Shown here in pieces: positions 1-5,356 of a stretch of DNA of 5,356 nucleotides. The stretch spans positions 1-5,356 of the forward strand of contig DBAW01000170.1 of the NCBI GenBank assembly GCA_002291855.1, given 5' to 3'. Position 1 is the stretch's first letter, and each line of letters starts with the position of its first letter. A model generated the notes under the pieces. The model saw only the letters and a program-made list of their open reading frames with translations. It had not been told where the DNA came from and made no database searches. This DNA comes from Sphingomonas sp. UBA1000. GTDB lineage: Bacteria; Pseudomonadota; Alphaproteobacteria; Sphingomonadales; Sphingomonadaceae. The position numbers were made by a program, and so were the translations under genes.

Positions 1-47
1 AGCAGCTCGGCGGCGACGTCGCGCGCCTCCGTGCGGGGGGCGATCAT
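1..47 (-). CDS. 5' end of unidentified phage gene (partial, runs off window)
   Basis: Only the first 15 codons are visible, reading MIAPRTEARDVAAELL with the last codon cut by the window edge. The start is supported by two things: an AGGAG Shine-Dalgarno at 56-60 on the minus strand, 8 bases before the ATG, and an ATGA overlap in which this ATG (45-47) shares bases with the TGA stop (44-46) of the preceding 102-aa gene. Such overlap suggests translational coupling within the phage late operon. In many tailed phages a portal or head gene follows the terminase within a few genes, so one of those is possible, but too little sequence is present to assign a product. Confidence 0.6.
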   Translation of the reverse strand, partial: MIAPRTEARDVAAEL

Positions 48-352
48 CGGCGGTTCTCCTGTTCGCGGCGCACGTCCTCGAGCTTCTCTTCGATGCGCAG
101 CAGATGTTCGGTGAGGCGACGGTCCACGTCCCGGATCAGCGAGAGCGGCACATAGGTCCGCGCCACCTCGAGCTTGAATCCCGCCAGCTCGTCGCGCGTG
201 CGGCTGAGCGCGTCGGAGAGCTGGGAGTCGCCCTTCAAGGTCGGGCGATCGAGGTCGCGCTTGATGGTGTGGAGGAACCAGTAGAGGCTCGCGATCATCG
301 GGGCCTCGACGATCATGATCCACCACAGGAAGGCGGGGTCCATGGGCAGCAT
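44..352 (-). CDS. Small membrane-anchored coiled-coil phage protein (102 aa, function unknown)
   Basis: A 102-aa protein with one hydrophobic N-terminal segment (about residues 6-28, rich in W, I, M and L) and a highly charged, heptad-like C-terminal part (about residues 44-100) predicted by eye to be a coiled coil, ending in Glu/Arg-rich sequence. The start at 352 is chosen over the in-frame ATG at 343 because AAGGAG at 358-363 sits 5 bases upstream of it. It lies downstream of terL in the same direction, and its stop overlaps the next start (ATGA). Small proteins with one TM segment and a coiled coil are common beside phage packaging and head genes, but I cannot name the family. A holin or spanin role is conceivable but unsupported; XhlA-type proteins have the opposite order, coiled coil first and membrane segment last. 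Confidence 0.75.
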   Translation of the reverse strand: MLPMDPAFLWWIMIVEAPMIASLYWFLHTIKRDLDRPTLKGDSQLSDALSRTRDELAGFKLEVARTYVPLSLIRDVDRRLTEHLLRIEEKLEDVRREQENRR

Positions 353-381
353 GGGGTCTCCTTGCGCGGGGCGCGGCAAAT

Positions 382-398
382 CCCCACACCACGCGGGG
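382..398 (-). other. Short inverted repeat, possible hairpin upstream of the 102-aa gene
   Basis: On the minus strand the RNA could form a 6-bp stem, CCCCGC pairing with GTGGGG (one G-U pair), around the 5-base loop GTGGT, followed by ATTTG. It pairs better on the minus strand than on the plus strand, where an A-C mismatch appears. It lies in the 66-base gap between the divergently oriented starts at 352 and 419. It could be a weak attenuator or leader structure for the 102-aa gene, but the stem is short and there is no real U tract, so chance in GC-rich DNA is quite possible. Confidence 0.25.
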
Positions 399-418
399 CT
401 TGAGGGTCGAATCAGCGG

Positions 419-643
419 ATGTGGAACCAGCCGTATCTCGAGACATGCTGCCGCTCGGCGCTGCACCGGCTGACGCTGGTGGGGCCGGCGGGGCGCCCGC
501 AGGGCCTGGCGGACGAGCCCTGCCTGAAGCGGCTTTCGGGCATGGGCCTCGCGATGCACCGCGCCGATGGCAGCTTCGCGATCACGGACGAGGGCACGGT
601 GCGCCACGCGAGCGAAATCCTCGCGCGGCGCCGGAGGGCCTAA
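419..643 (+). CDS. Small winged-helix-like protein (74 aa), opposite strand to the phage operon
   Basis: A 74-aa basic protein that I do not recognise by name. Residues 30-62 have the feel of a winged helix: a recognition-helix-like stretch (CLKRLSGMGLAM, 35-46) followed by a beta-wing-like stretch (DGSFAITDEG, 50-59), a pattern often seen in MarR-like or phage wHTH proteins. The reading frame has G or C at nearly every third codon position, as real genes do here, whereas the opposing minus-strand frame (412-597) is Ser/Arg/Cys-rich and looks like its shadow. The Shine-Dalgarno is poor (GAGGG about 13 bases upstream), so the exact start is uncertain. Its TAA (641-643) overlaps the terL TAG (640-642), making the two genes exactly convergent. 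A regulatory or moron-type role is inference only. Confidence 0.55.
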   Translation: MWNQPYLETCCRSALHRLTLVGPAGRPQGLADEPCLKRLSGMGLAMHRADGSFAITDEGTVRHASEILARRRRA

Positions 644-2061
644 CCCCTCCAACCCGGCCGAAGCGGCCGCGGCGGAAGGGCCGGCAGCCGCACCGGCTCC
701 GCCAGGATCACGCCAGCCGCCGCGTCGAGCGCGTCGTCGCGCGCGCCCTTCGCGTCCGGCCGCCACTCCGCCATCTCGCGCGCGAAGGGCGTGCGGAGCA
801 CCGAGCCGTGCGCGTGCAGCCGCCGCGCGGCCATCAGCGGATCGAAGGCGGCCAGGATGCGCTCGGCCTTCGGGCGGCGGTTCACCTGCTCCATCACCGC
901 GCAGGCCACGCCCTGGCGGGCCATCTCGCGCTGCAGCAGCGCGGGCAGGAAGCGCCCGAGCCCGTTCGTCTCCACCCGCACCACGGGAAGGTGCAGCTCA
1001 TCGGCCAGCCGCGCGACGGTGCGGCATTGCTGCGTGGCCGGATCCTCGCTCGCGTCGGGGCGCTGCGTGATCCAGGCGATGCGGTGCAGGAAGTGATGGT
1101 TCTCCGCATCGCAGTAGCCCGCCGCGAGCACCGAGCCGTCGCTGCCCTGCTCGCGCCCGTAGGAGGGATCCCAGTAGCCGCCGCCCGAGACCATGCGCCG
1201 GCCGAGCAGCCAGAGCTGCGCGTGCCCGTTCGCTTCCCGGTACTCCGTCTCCTCCGCATAGGGCAGCAGCAGGGCCGGATCGAGCCGCGCGGCGGCGGCG
1301 GGGACGGGCTGGAGCATCATCTGCCGCGCGAAGCGGATGGGGCCGACGCGACGTCGCAGCGCGGCGATGCCCTCCTCGTCGAAGCGCTCGGGCCAGGCGC
1401 TCTGCCCCGCCGCGTCCATGATGGGCACGGCGAGGCGGCGATAGCCCTCCAGGAAGTCGTCGCCCTCGCGGTACAGGCTTTCCTCCGTGTGCGGCGTGCC
1501 GGCGTAGAGGATGAGGCCTCCTGGTGTAAGGATGAATTCCGCCTCGGCCAGACGTTCGCGCAGCTCCGCGCGCTTGCCCGGCGTGTCGCAGTTGCCGGGC
1601 ACCTCCACGTCGTCGCAGAGGATCATGTCCGCGCGCATGCCGGTGATATTGCCGCCGAGCCCCTGCGCGAGCATCGAGGGGTCGCGCAGCGGTGCCTCGC
1701 GCATCACGGTGAAGCGGTCCGCCGCCCAGCCCTCCACGCCTTCGGGGAGCAGGCGCGGGCAGAGCGGATGGCGTTCGAGGATGCGGCGCGTGTGGTTCAC
1801 GAGCTTGATGGCGAGCGACTGCTCCGCCGCGAGCACGAGGATGCGCAGCTCCGGCCGGCGATAGAGGGACCAGGCACAGAACAGCGCCATCAGGGTGGAC
1901 TTGCCGCAGCCGCGGAAGGCCATCAGCAGCAGGCGCCGCGCGCGCGCCTCCGCCTCCATCCAGCGCAGGATGCGCCGGTGCACCGCGGGCGTCTTCTGCC
2001 CGTGGCGCCGATTCCAGATCCAGACGAATTCCTGGAGGTCAGCCGGCCCCTCCTTCTTCAT
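640..2061 (-). CDS. terL: Phage terminase large subunit (packaging ATPase/nuclease)
   Basis: A complete TerL of 473 aa, the motor that pumps DNA into the procapsid and cuts concatemers. The ATPase domain comes first: Walker A FRGCGKST (residues 49-56, catalytic Lys54), Walker B MILCDDVEV (146-154, acidic pair D150/D151) and a coupling motif around LYAGTP (185-190). The RNase H-like nuclease domain follows: WDPSYG with D298, VRVETNGLG with E364, and RDDALDAA with D442/D443/D446 as the probable metal ligands. The Walker A context (AFRGCGKS) recalls T7-like large terminases. The length is normal. The start at 2061 is preceded by GGAG at 2069-2072 with a 7-base spacer. It overlaps the upstream gene's 3' end by 23 bases, as terS/terL pairs often do. 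Nothing suggests it is broken. Confidence 0.95.
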   Translation of the reverse strand: MKKEGPADLQEFVWIWNRRHGQKTPAVHRRILRWMEAEARARRLLLMAFRGCGKSTLMALFCAWSLYRRPELRILVLAAEQSLAIKLVNHTRRILERHPLCPRLLPEGVEGWAADRFTVMREAPLRDPSMLAQGLGGNITGMRADMILCDDVEVPGNCDTPGKRAELRERLAEAEFILTPGGLILYAGTPHTEESLYREGDDFLEGYRRLAVPIMDAAGQSAWPERFDEEGIAALRRRVGPIRFARQMMLQPVPAAAARLDPALLLPYAEETEYREANGHAQLWLLGRRMVSGGGYWDPSYGREQGSDGSVLAAGYCDAENHHFLHRIAWITQRPDASEDPATQQCRTVARLADELHLPVVRVETNGLGRFLPALLQREMARQGVACAVMEQVNRRPKAERILAAFDPLMAARRLHAHGSVLRTPFAREMAEWRPDAKGARDDALDAAAGVILAEPVRLPALPPRPLRPGWRG

Positions 2062-2191
2062 CCCCGCTCTCCTCTGTCTTCTCCTCTTCGGGCATCAGCG
2101 CGCGCGCCTCGGCGAGCGATGCCTCGCTGCCGCACAGGCGCTCCGCGGCATCCGCGTCACAGCTCGCGGCGAGCTTGATCAGCTGCTCGAG
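2039..2191 (-). CDS. terS: Probable terminase small subunit, C-terminal fragment
   Basis: The last ~50 residues of a minus-strand gene, beginning near LEQLIKLAASCDADAAERL and ending in a Glu-rich acidic tail (PEEEKTEESGDEEGGAG). The assignment rests on position: it lies directly upstream of terL, on the same strand, and overlaps it by 23 bases, which is where a small terminase (DNA-recognition) subunit normally sits. No diagnostic motif remains. Further upstream the frame stays open on the minus strand, but the sequence there is antisense to an RND transporter, so the phage gene effectively ends at the breakpoint near 2190-2197. The N-terminal DNA-binding part is missing. It could also be another small phage protein that happens to precede terL. 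Confidence 0.5.
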   Translation of the reverse strand, partial: LEQLIKLAASCDADAAERLCGSEASLAEARALMPEEEKTEESGDEEGGAG

Positions 2192-2200
2192 GTGGCCGAG
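2185..2200. other. Breakpoint between phage DNA and chromosomal RND gene
   Basis: To the left, the minus strand reads as a phage gene upstream of terL. To the right, the plus strand reads as an RND permease from just before TM7. Neither gene continues across. By eye the switch lies between the phage-like LEQLIKL codons (2171-2191) and the RND-like ERGYGRLL codons (from 2198). There is no visible direct or inverted repeat, tRNA, integrase or transposase at the join. It may be an assembly chimera or a real recombination point; the exact base cannot be fixed without homologues. Confidence 0.7.
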
Positions 2201-3829
2201 CGCGGCTATGGCCGGCTGCTCGCCCGGTCGATCGCCCGCCCGGCGATCGCGCTGGTCATGACCGCCGCGCTGCTTGGCGGCGCGGTGTTCCTGTTCGGGC
2301 AGATGCGGTCCGAACTGGTGCCGGCCGAGGATGTCGGCGTCCTCCAGATCCAGACCGCCGCCCCAGAGGGCACGGGCTTCGACACCATCGTCGACTATCA
2401 GCGGCGCGCGGAAAACCTGCTGCTGCCGCTGCTGAGCGAAGGGCCGGTGCGGTCGGTGATCAACCGTGCCCCCGCCGGGTTCGGGGCGAGCGAGGATTTC
2501 AACTCGGGCACCTTCATCCTGTTTCTGAAGCCCTGGGAAGAACGCACGACGACGACGCAGGAACTTGCCGGTCGCGTCAACCAGCTGATGGCCGGGCAGA
2601 CGGCGCTGCGCGGCAACGCCCAGCCGCGCTCTGCGCTGGGCGGGCGCGGCCAGCCGGTCAGCTTCGTCATCGCCGGGCCGACCTATGAAGGGCTGGTGCG
2701 CGCGCGCGACCGCATCCTTGCCGCCGCCGCCGACAATCCCGGCATCATCAACCTTGACTCCGATTATAAGGAAACCAAGCCGCAGCTGAACATCCGCGTC
2801 GACACCACGCGCGCCGGCGATCTGGGCGTGTCGGTCGACGCGGTCAGCCAGGCGCTGCAGACGCTGCTCGGCTCGCGGCGGGTGTCGACCTATGTCGACC
2901 GGGGCGAGGAATATCGCGTCATCGTCCAGGCCGAACGCGCCGGCCGCGCGGCGCAGGCCGATCTGGCGCGCATCTATGTCCGCAGCCGCTCGGGCGAGCT
3001 GGTGTCGCTCGCCAATCTCGTCACCCTGTCGGACACGGCCGGGCCGCGCGATCTGGGGCGGTTCAACAAGCTGCGCGCGATCACTTTGTCGGCCGGCATC
3101 GCGCCCGGCTACACGCTGGGCGAAGCGCTCGCCTTTCTCGAGGCGGAGGCGAACCGCGCGCCGGAGATCACCGCCATCGGCTATCGCGGCGAAAGCCAGA
3201 GCTTCAAGGAAACCGGAGACTCCATCGTCTTCGTGTTCGCGATGACGGTGCTTGTCATCTATCTGCTGCTTGCCGCGCAGTTTGAAAGCTTCGTCCACCC
3301 GGCGGTCATCATCACCACGGTGCCGCTGGCGGTTGCCGGCGGGTTGGTCGGGCTGGCGGTCGTCGGCGGCACGCTCAACCTCTACAGCCAGATCGGCATC
3401 GTCATGCTGGTCGGGCTGGCGGCCAAGAACGGCATTCTGATCGTCGAGTTCGCCAACCAGCTGCGCGACGAAGGGCTGGGCATTGTCGCGGCGGTCGAAC
3501 GCGCGGCGACGCGGCGGCTACGGCCGATCATGATGACGTCGATTGCAACGGTGATGGGGGCGGTGCCGCTGGCCATCTCTTCCGGCCCCGGCTCGGCCGC
3601 GCGTGGGGCGATCGGCGTGGTGATCGTGTTCGGCGTGACGATTGCGACCGCCATCACCCTGTTCCTGATCCCGATCCTTTATGCGCGGCTCGCGCGTTAT
3701 ACCGGCTCGCCCGAAGCGGTCGGCCGGGCGCTGGATGAGGCGCTGGACGAGACGGCGGCACCGGGACCGGACAATCACGCGGATGAGGGCCGCGGCGCAG
3801 GCGGGGAGAGGCCGGCGCCGGCCGAATAA
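2192..3829 (+). pseudogene. RND efflux transporter permease, C-terminal half (5'-truncated at breakpoint)
   Basis: About 545 residues match the second half of an AcrB/MexB-like HAE1-type RND permease, an inner-membrane proton/drug antiporter that works with a periplasmic adaptor and an outer-membrane channel. In order (residues counted from 2192): TM7 (~19-38), RSELVPAEDVG (39-49), the second periplasmic porter/docking region (~50-340), TM8 (~343-363) ending in AAQFESF, TM9 (~370-392), TM10 with GLAAKNGILIVEF (408-420, K412 matching the TM10 Lys of the proton relay), TM11 (~446-464), TM12 (~473-497), then an Ala/Glu/Gly-rich tail. Full-length family members have about 1,040 residues, so TM1-6 and the TM4 Asp pair are absent. 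The frame happens to stay open leftward through antisense phage DNA to an ATG at 1895, but those residues are not RND sequence. As it stands the product cannot be functional. If the join is artefactual, the true gene is simply incomplete here. Confidence 0.9.
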
Positions 3830-3847
3830 GCAAGGGGAGAATAAGGG

Positions 3848-4402
3848 GTGGGTCAGCTCGCATCGCGGTCGCAGCTCAACATGGCGTTTTTCCGCAAGGC
3901 CGTGGTCACCGTGCCGCTTGTCGTTCTGCTGGGCAGCGCCGCCGGGCGGCTCGCCAACTCCGGCTATGACAATCTGTGGTTCGCCAGCCTCCAGCGTCCG
4001 GCGTCGATGCCGCCCAGCTGGGCGTTCGGGCTGGTCTGGGGCACGCTCTATGTGATGCTGGGGCTGGCGCTCGCCGTCGTGCTCAATGCGCGCGGCCACC
4101 GGTCGCGCGAAATGGCGGTGGTGCTGTTTGTCGTGCAGCTGGCGCTCAACCTCGCCTGGTCGCCTTTGTTCTTCGCCTTTCATCAGGTGACGGCGGCATT
4201 CTATCTGATCCTCGTCATGATCCTCGCGGCGCTGGCGACGGTGTTCGCCTTTGGCGCGGTGCGGCCGGTCGCGGCATGGCTGATGGTGCCCTATCTGGCC
4301 TGGCTTTGCTTTGCCGCCGCGCTCAACAACGACTATCGGATGCTCAATCCCGATGCCGAACGGCTTGTGCCGGGCGCCGTCACCACCCAGATTGCAGGCT
4401 GA
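3848..4402 (+). CDS. tspO: TspO/MBR family membrane protein
   Basis: A 184-aa tryptophan-rich sensory protein (TspO, peripheral benzodiazepine receptor family). Family members bind tetrapyrroles and influence porphyrin/pigment and stress responses in alphaproteobacteria. Five membrane segments fall at about residues 17-33, 60-80, 88-112, 115-136 and 140-161. Family signatures seen: W44 followed by RPxSMPPSWAFG (50-61), VWGTLY (63-68), QLALNLAWS (97-105), FF (108-109) and PYLAWLCFAAALN (148-160). The GTG start is chosen because GGAG at 3836-3839 lies 8 bases before it; the next in-frame ATG (3881) has no Shine-Dalgarno. It follows the RND stop by only 18 bases and precedes the UbiK-like gene by 11, so the three were probably co-transcribed. 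The N-terminus is about ten residues longer than many homologues if the GTG is used. Confidence 0.93.
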   Translation: MGQLASRSQLNMAFFRKAVVTVPLVVLLGSAAGRLANSGYDNLWFASLQRPASMPPSWAFGLVWGTLYVMLGLALAVVLNARGHRSREMAVVLFVVQLALNLAWSPLFFAFHQVTAAFYLILVMILAALATVFAFGAVRPVAAWLMVPYLAWLCFAAALNNDYRMLNPDAERLVPGAVTTQIAG

Positions 4403-4413
4403 AGGAGCAGGCG

Positions 4414-4665
4414 ATGCAGAGCGAGAACCGGTTTTTCGACGACATGTCCAAGATGCTGAACGGCTTTGCCGGAACGATGGCCGGCATGGGCCGCGAGGCC
4501 GAGGCGGCGATGCGCGAGCGCGCCCGCGAATGGATTGCCGGCATGGATTTCGTCAGCCGCGAGGAGTTCGAGGCGGTCAAGGCGATGGCCGCCGCCGCGC
4601 GCGACGAGGCCGATGCGCTGAAGGCGCGGCTCGACGCGCTCGAGGCAAGGCTGGGCAGCAGCTGA
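4414..4665 (+). CDS. ubiK: UbiK/BMFP-family accessory factor (ubiquinone biosynthesis)
   Basis: A small protein of 83 aa of the BMFP (YqiC/UbiK) family. UbiK assists aerobic coenzyme Q synthesis in Escherichia coli by binding UbiJ and lipids in the Ubi complex. Seen here: an amphipathic N-terminal helix region (residues 5-40, FFDDMSKMLNGFAGTMAGM), the family-typical FVSREEFEAVKAMA (46-59) and a C-terminal coiled coil (62-80, DALKARLDALEARLG). The start at 4414 has an excellent AAGGAG at 4402-4407 with a 6-base spacer, overlapping the end of the tspO stop codon region. It is very likely translated from the same message as tspO. Alphaproteobacterial members are less studied than E. coli UbiK, so the symbol is by family. 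Confidence 0.87.
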   Translation: MQSENRFFDDMSKMLNGFAGTMAGMGREAEAAMRERAREWIAGMDFVSREEFEAVKAMAAAARDEADALKARLDALEARLGSS

Positions 4666-4673
4666 GGATCGAT

Positions 4674-4699
4674 GCCGGGCGACGGCATGTGCGCCCGGC
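4674..4699 (+). terminator. Perfect 8-bp inverted repeat after the UbiK-like gene, possible terminator hairpin
   Basis: GCCGGGCG (4674-4681) pairs perfectly with CGCCCGGC (4692-4699) across a 10-base loop, starting 8 bases after the ubiK stop. The position and all-GC stem suit a terminator or mRNA 3'-end stabiliser. No U tract follows directly; the sequence continues GCTTATCC, and the nearest T run (CTTTTT, 4721-4726) is more than 20 bases downstream. It is therefore not a textbook intrinsic terminator. Confidence 0.45.
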
Positions 4700-4701
4700 G
4701 C

Positions 4702-4710
4702 TTATCCACA
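4702..4710 (+). promoter_or_regulatory. Perfect DnaA-box sequence
   Basis: TTATCCACA matches the strict DnaA-box consensus TTATNCACA at every position. It lies 2 bases after the hairpin and about 90 bases before the YbjN-family start, in non-coding DNA. I found no second copy on either strand of the window, and no AT-rich unwinding region, so it is not an origin. It could titrate DnaA or regulate the downstream gene, or be coincidence. Confidence 0.4.
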
Positions 4711-4781
4711 GCTTTGTCGCCTTTTTGGCCGATGCTTGCTTGTTCGCCCGGCACGGGCTTGCGATCACCGCGCGGAGACGC

Positions 4782-4802
4782 ATGGCCGGGACGCGCAGAT
4801 GA
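4782..4802 (+). other. Possible 6-codon leader ORF overlapping the YbjN-family start
   Basis: ATG at 4782 opens a six-residue frame (MAGTRR) whose TGA (4800-4802) overlaps both candidate starts of the next gene (ATG 4799 and ATG 4802). It has its own GGAG at 4774-4777, 4 bases upstream, while the YbjN-family gene has no good Shine-Dalgarno directly before it. Translation of this mini-ORF could deliver ribosomes to the downstream start by termination-reinitiation. This is inference from spacing alone. Confidence 0.25.
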
Positions 4803-5311
4803 TGACGCTTGAAGATTTCGAAGGCCCGGAAACCGATCCGGCCGCCCCGATCGACATGCTGGAAAGCTATTTCGCCGCGCATGGCTGGTCGCATGACCGG
4901 TCGGGCGATGACGAGATCGTGGCCAATGTGAAGGGCAGCTGGACCGAATATGAGCTGCGCGGCGTCTGGCGCGACGAGGATCAGGTGCTCCAGTTCCTCG
5001 CGCTCCCCGACATCAAGGTCACCGATGACAAGCGCGCCGCGATCTATGAAGCCATTGGGCTGGTCAACGAGCAGCTGTGGCTCGGCCATTTCGAGCTGTG
5101 GTCGACCAGCGGCATCCTGCTGTTCCGCCACGCCGCGCTGATCGAGGGCGACGAGCCGACCATGTCGCTCGCCCAGACCGAGACGCTGATCGAAAGCGCG
5201 ATCGACGAGTGCGAACGCTATTATCCGGTGTTCCAGTTCGTGCTGTGGGGCGGCAAGTCCCCGCGCGAAGCGATCGCCGCCGCGCTGATCGAAACCCATG
5301 GCGAGGCCTGA
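4799..5311 (+). CDS. YbjN domain-containing protein
   Basis: A soluble acidic protein of 170 aa with a YbjN-type (putative sensory transduction regulator) fold, related to the type III secretion chaperone-like superfamily. No enzymatic residues are expected; E. coli YbjN has been linked to motility and stress phenotypes, but the molecular role is unclear. Visible features: PIDMLESYFAAHGW (17-30), IVANVKGSWTEYELRGVW (40-57), VLQFLALPDIKV (63-74) and NEQLWLGHFELW (90-101), a hydrophobic C-terminal helix region (YYPVFQFVLWGGKSP, 141-155) and a terminal AAALIETHGEA. The tandem ATGs at 4799 and 4802 are the likely starts; the longer in-frame extension back to 4736 is Arg/Ala-rich, unlike the family, and looks non-coding. 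There is no strong Shine-Dalgarno at the start. The 133-base gap upstream suggests its own promoter, but I could not identify one with confidence. Confidence 0.88.
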   Translation: MMTLEDFEGPETDPAAPIDMLESYFAAHGWSHDRSGDDEIVANVKGSWTEYELRGVWRDEDQVLQFLALPDIKVTDDKRAAIYEAIGLVNEQLWLGHFELWSTSGILLFRHAALIEGDEPTMSLAQTETLIESAIDECERYYPVFQFVLWGGKSPREAIAAALIETHGEA

Positions 5312-5356
5312 ACGCCCGCCTGAACCGCTTTTAGCCTTCGGCCGTGACCACCCGGT

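Noticed and set aside
412..597. Minus-strand 61-aa frame between terL and the 102-aa gene, which would fit the operon direction
   Set aside because: Its composition (Ser, Arg, Cys, Pro) looks like the shadow of the plus-strand 74-aa frame, and no good ribosome binding site was seen.
400..2178. A 592-codon plus-strand open frame antisense to terL
   Set aside because: The translation is Arg/Ala/His/Pro-rich without domains, while the minus strand holds a TerL with all catalytic motifs. Long antisense frames are expected at this GC content.
1..2190. Intact prophage or gene transfer agent
   Set aside because: Only packaging-region genes are visible, with no integrase, repressor, capsid, tail or lysis gene. 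The segment cannot be classed as prophage, free phage or GTA from this window.
2192..3298. Minus-strand open frame continuing upstream of the terS fragment, opposite the RND gene
   Set aside because: Beyond the breakpoint its residues are a shadow of the RND permease (Arg/Asp/His/Gly-rich, no recognisable domain). Only the part at 2039-2191 is plausible phage protein.
4736..4798. Longer start for the YbjN-family gene at 4736
   Set aside because: The 21-residue extension (MLVRPARACDHRAETHGR...) is unlike family N-termini and has non-coding character; the tandem ATG at 4799/4802 fits better.
5312..5356. Possible start of a downstream gene (GTG at 5344)
   Set aside because: Only four codons remain before the window edge and there is no Shine-Dalgarno, so nothing supports a gene in this 45-base tail.
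1..5356. CRISPR array, tRNA, rRNA, insertion sequence
   Set aside because: No regularly spaced repeats, tRNA-like cloverleaf, rRNA motifs, transposase or terminal inverted repeats were seen on either strand.

Overview
The window reads as two unrelated pieces of high-GC alphaproteobacterial-type DNA meeting at about position 2190. The left piece (1 to ~2190) is a tailed-phage or prophage packaging region. The right piece (~2190 to 5356) is ordinary chromosomal sequence that most resembles a sphingomonad (Sphingomonadales). That assignment is inferred from the run of genes TspO, UbiK/BMFP family and YbjN family, and from the look of the proteins. No marker gene is present to fix the genus.

Left region, mostly minus strand. 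Reading leftward there are: the C-terminal end of a probable small terminase subunit; a complete large terminase subunit (TerL, 473 aa) with ATPase and nuclease motifs; a small membrane-anchored coiled-coil protein of 102 aa; and the first 15 codons of a further gene that starts on an ATGA overlap. These minus-strand genes are tightly packed, with good Shine-Dalgarno sequences, and look like one late packaging/morphogenesis operon. One small gene with a winged-helix look (419-643) lies on the plus strand inside this run. It converges on terL, with overlapping stop codons.

Right region, all plus strand. It begins abruptly inside an RND (AcrB-like) efflux permease, of which only the C-terminal half (TM7 to TM12, about 545 aa) is present. 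A TspO/MBR membrane protein follows after 18 bases, then a UbiK-type coenzyme Q accessory factor after 11 bases. A 133-base gap carries a perfect 8-bp inverted repeat and a perfect DnaA-box sequence. A YbjN-domain protein comes next, and the window ends 45 bases later with no recognisable gene.

The main observation is the breakpoint. A phage gene and an RND gene are both cut there, on opposite strands and with no integrase, att-like repeat or IS in view. A chimeric assembly join and a real rearrangement or prophage-remnant edge both fit, and the sequence alone cannot separate them. I see no convincing new multi-gene system. The best leads are the breakpoint, the opposite-strand small gene in the phage operon and the intergenic hairpin/DnaA box.
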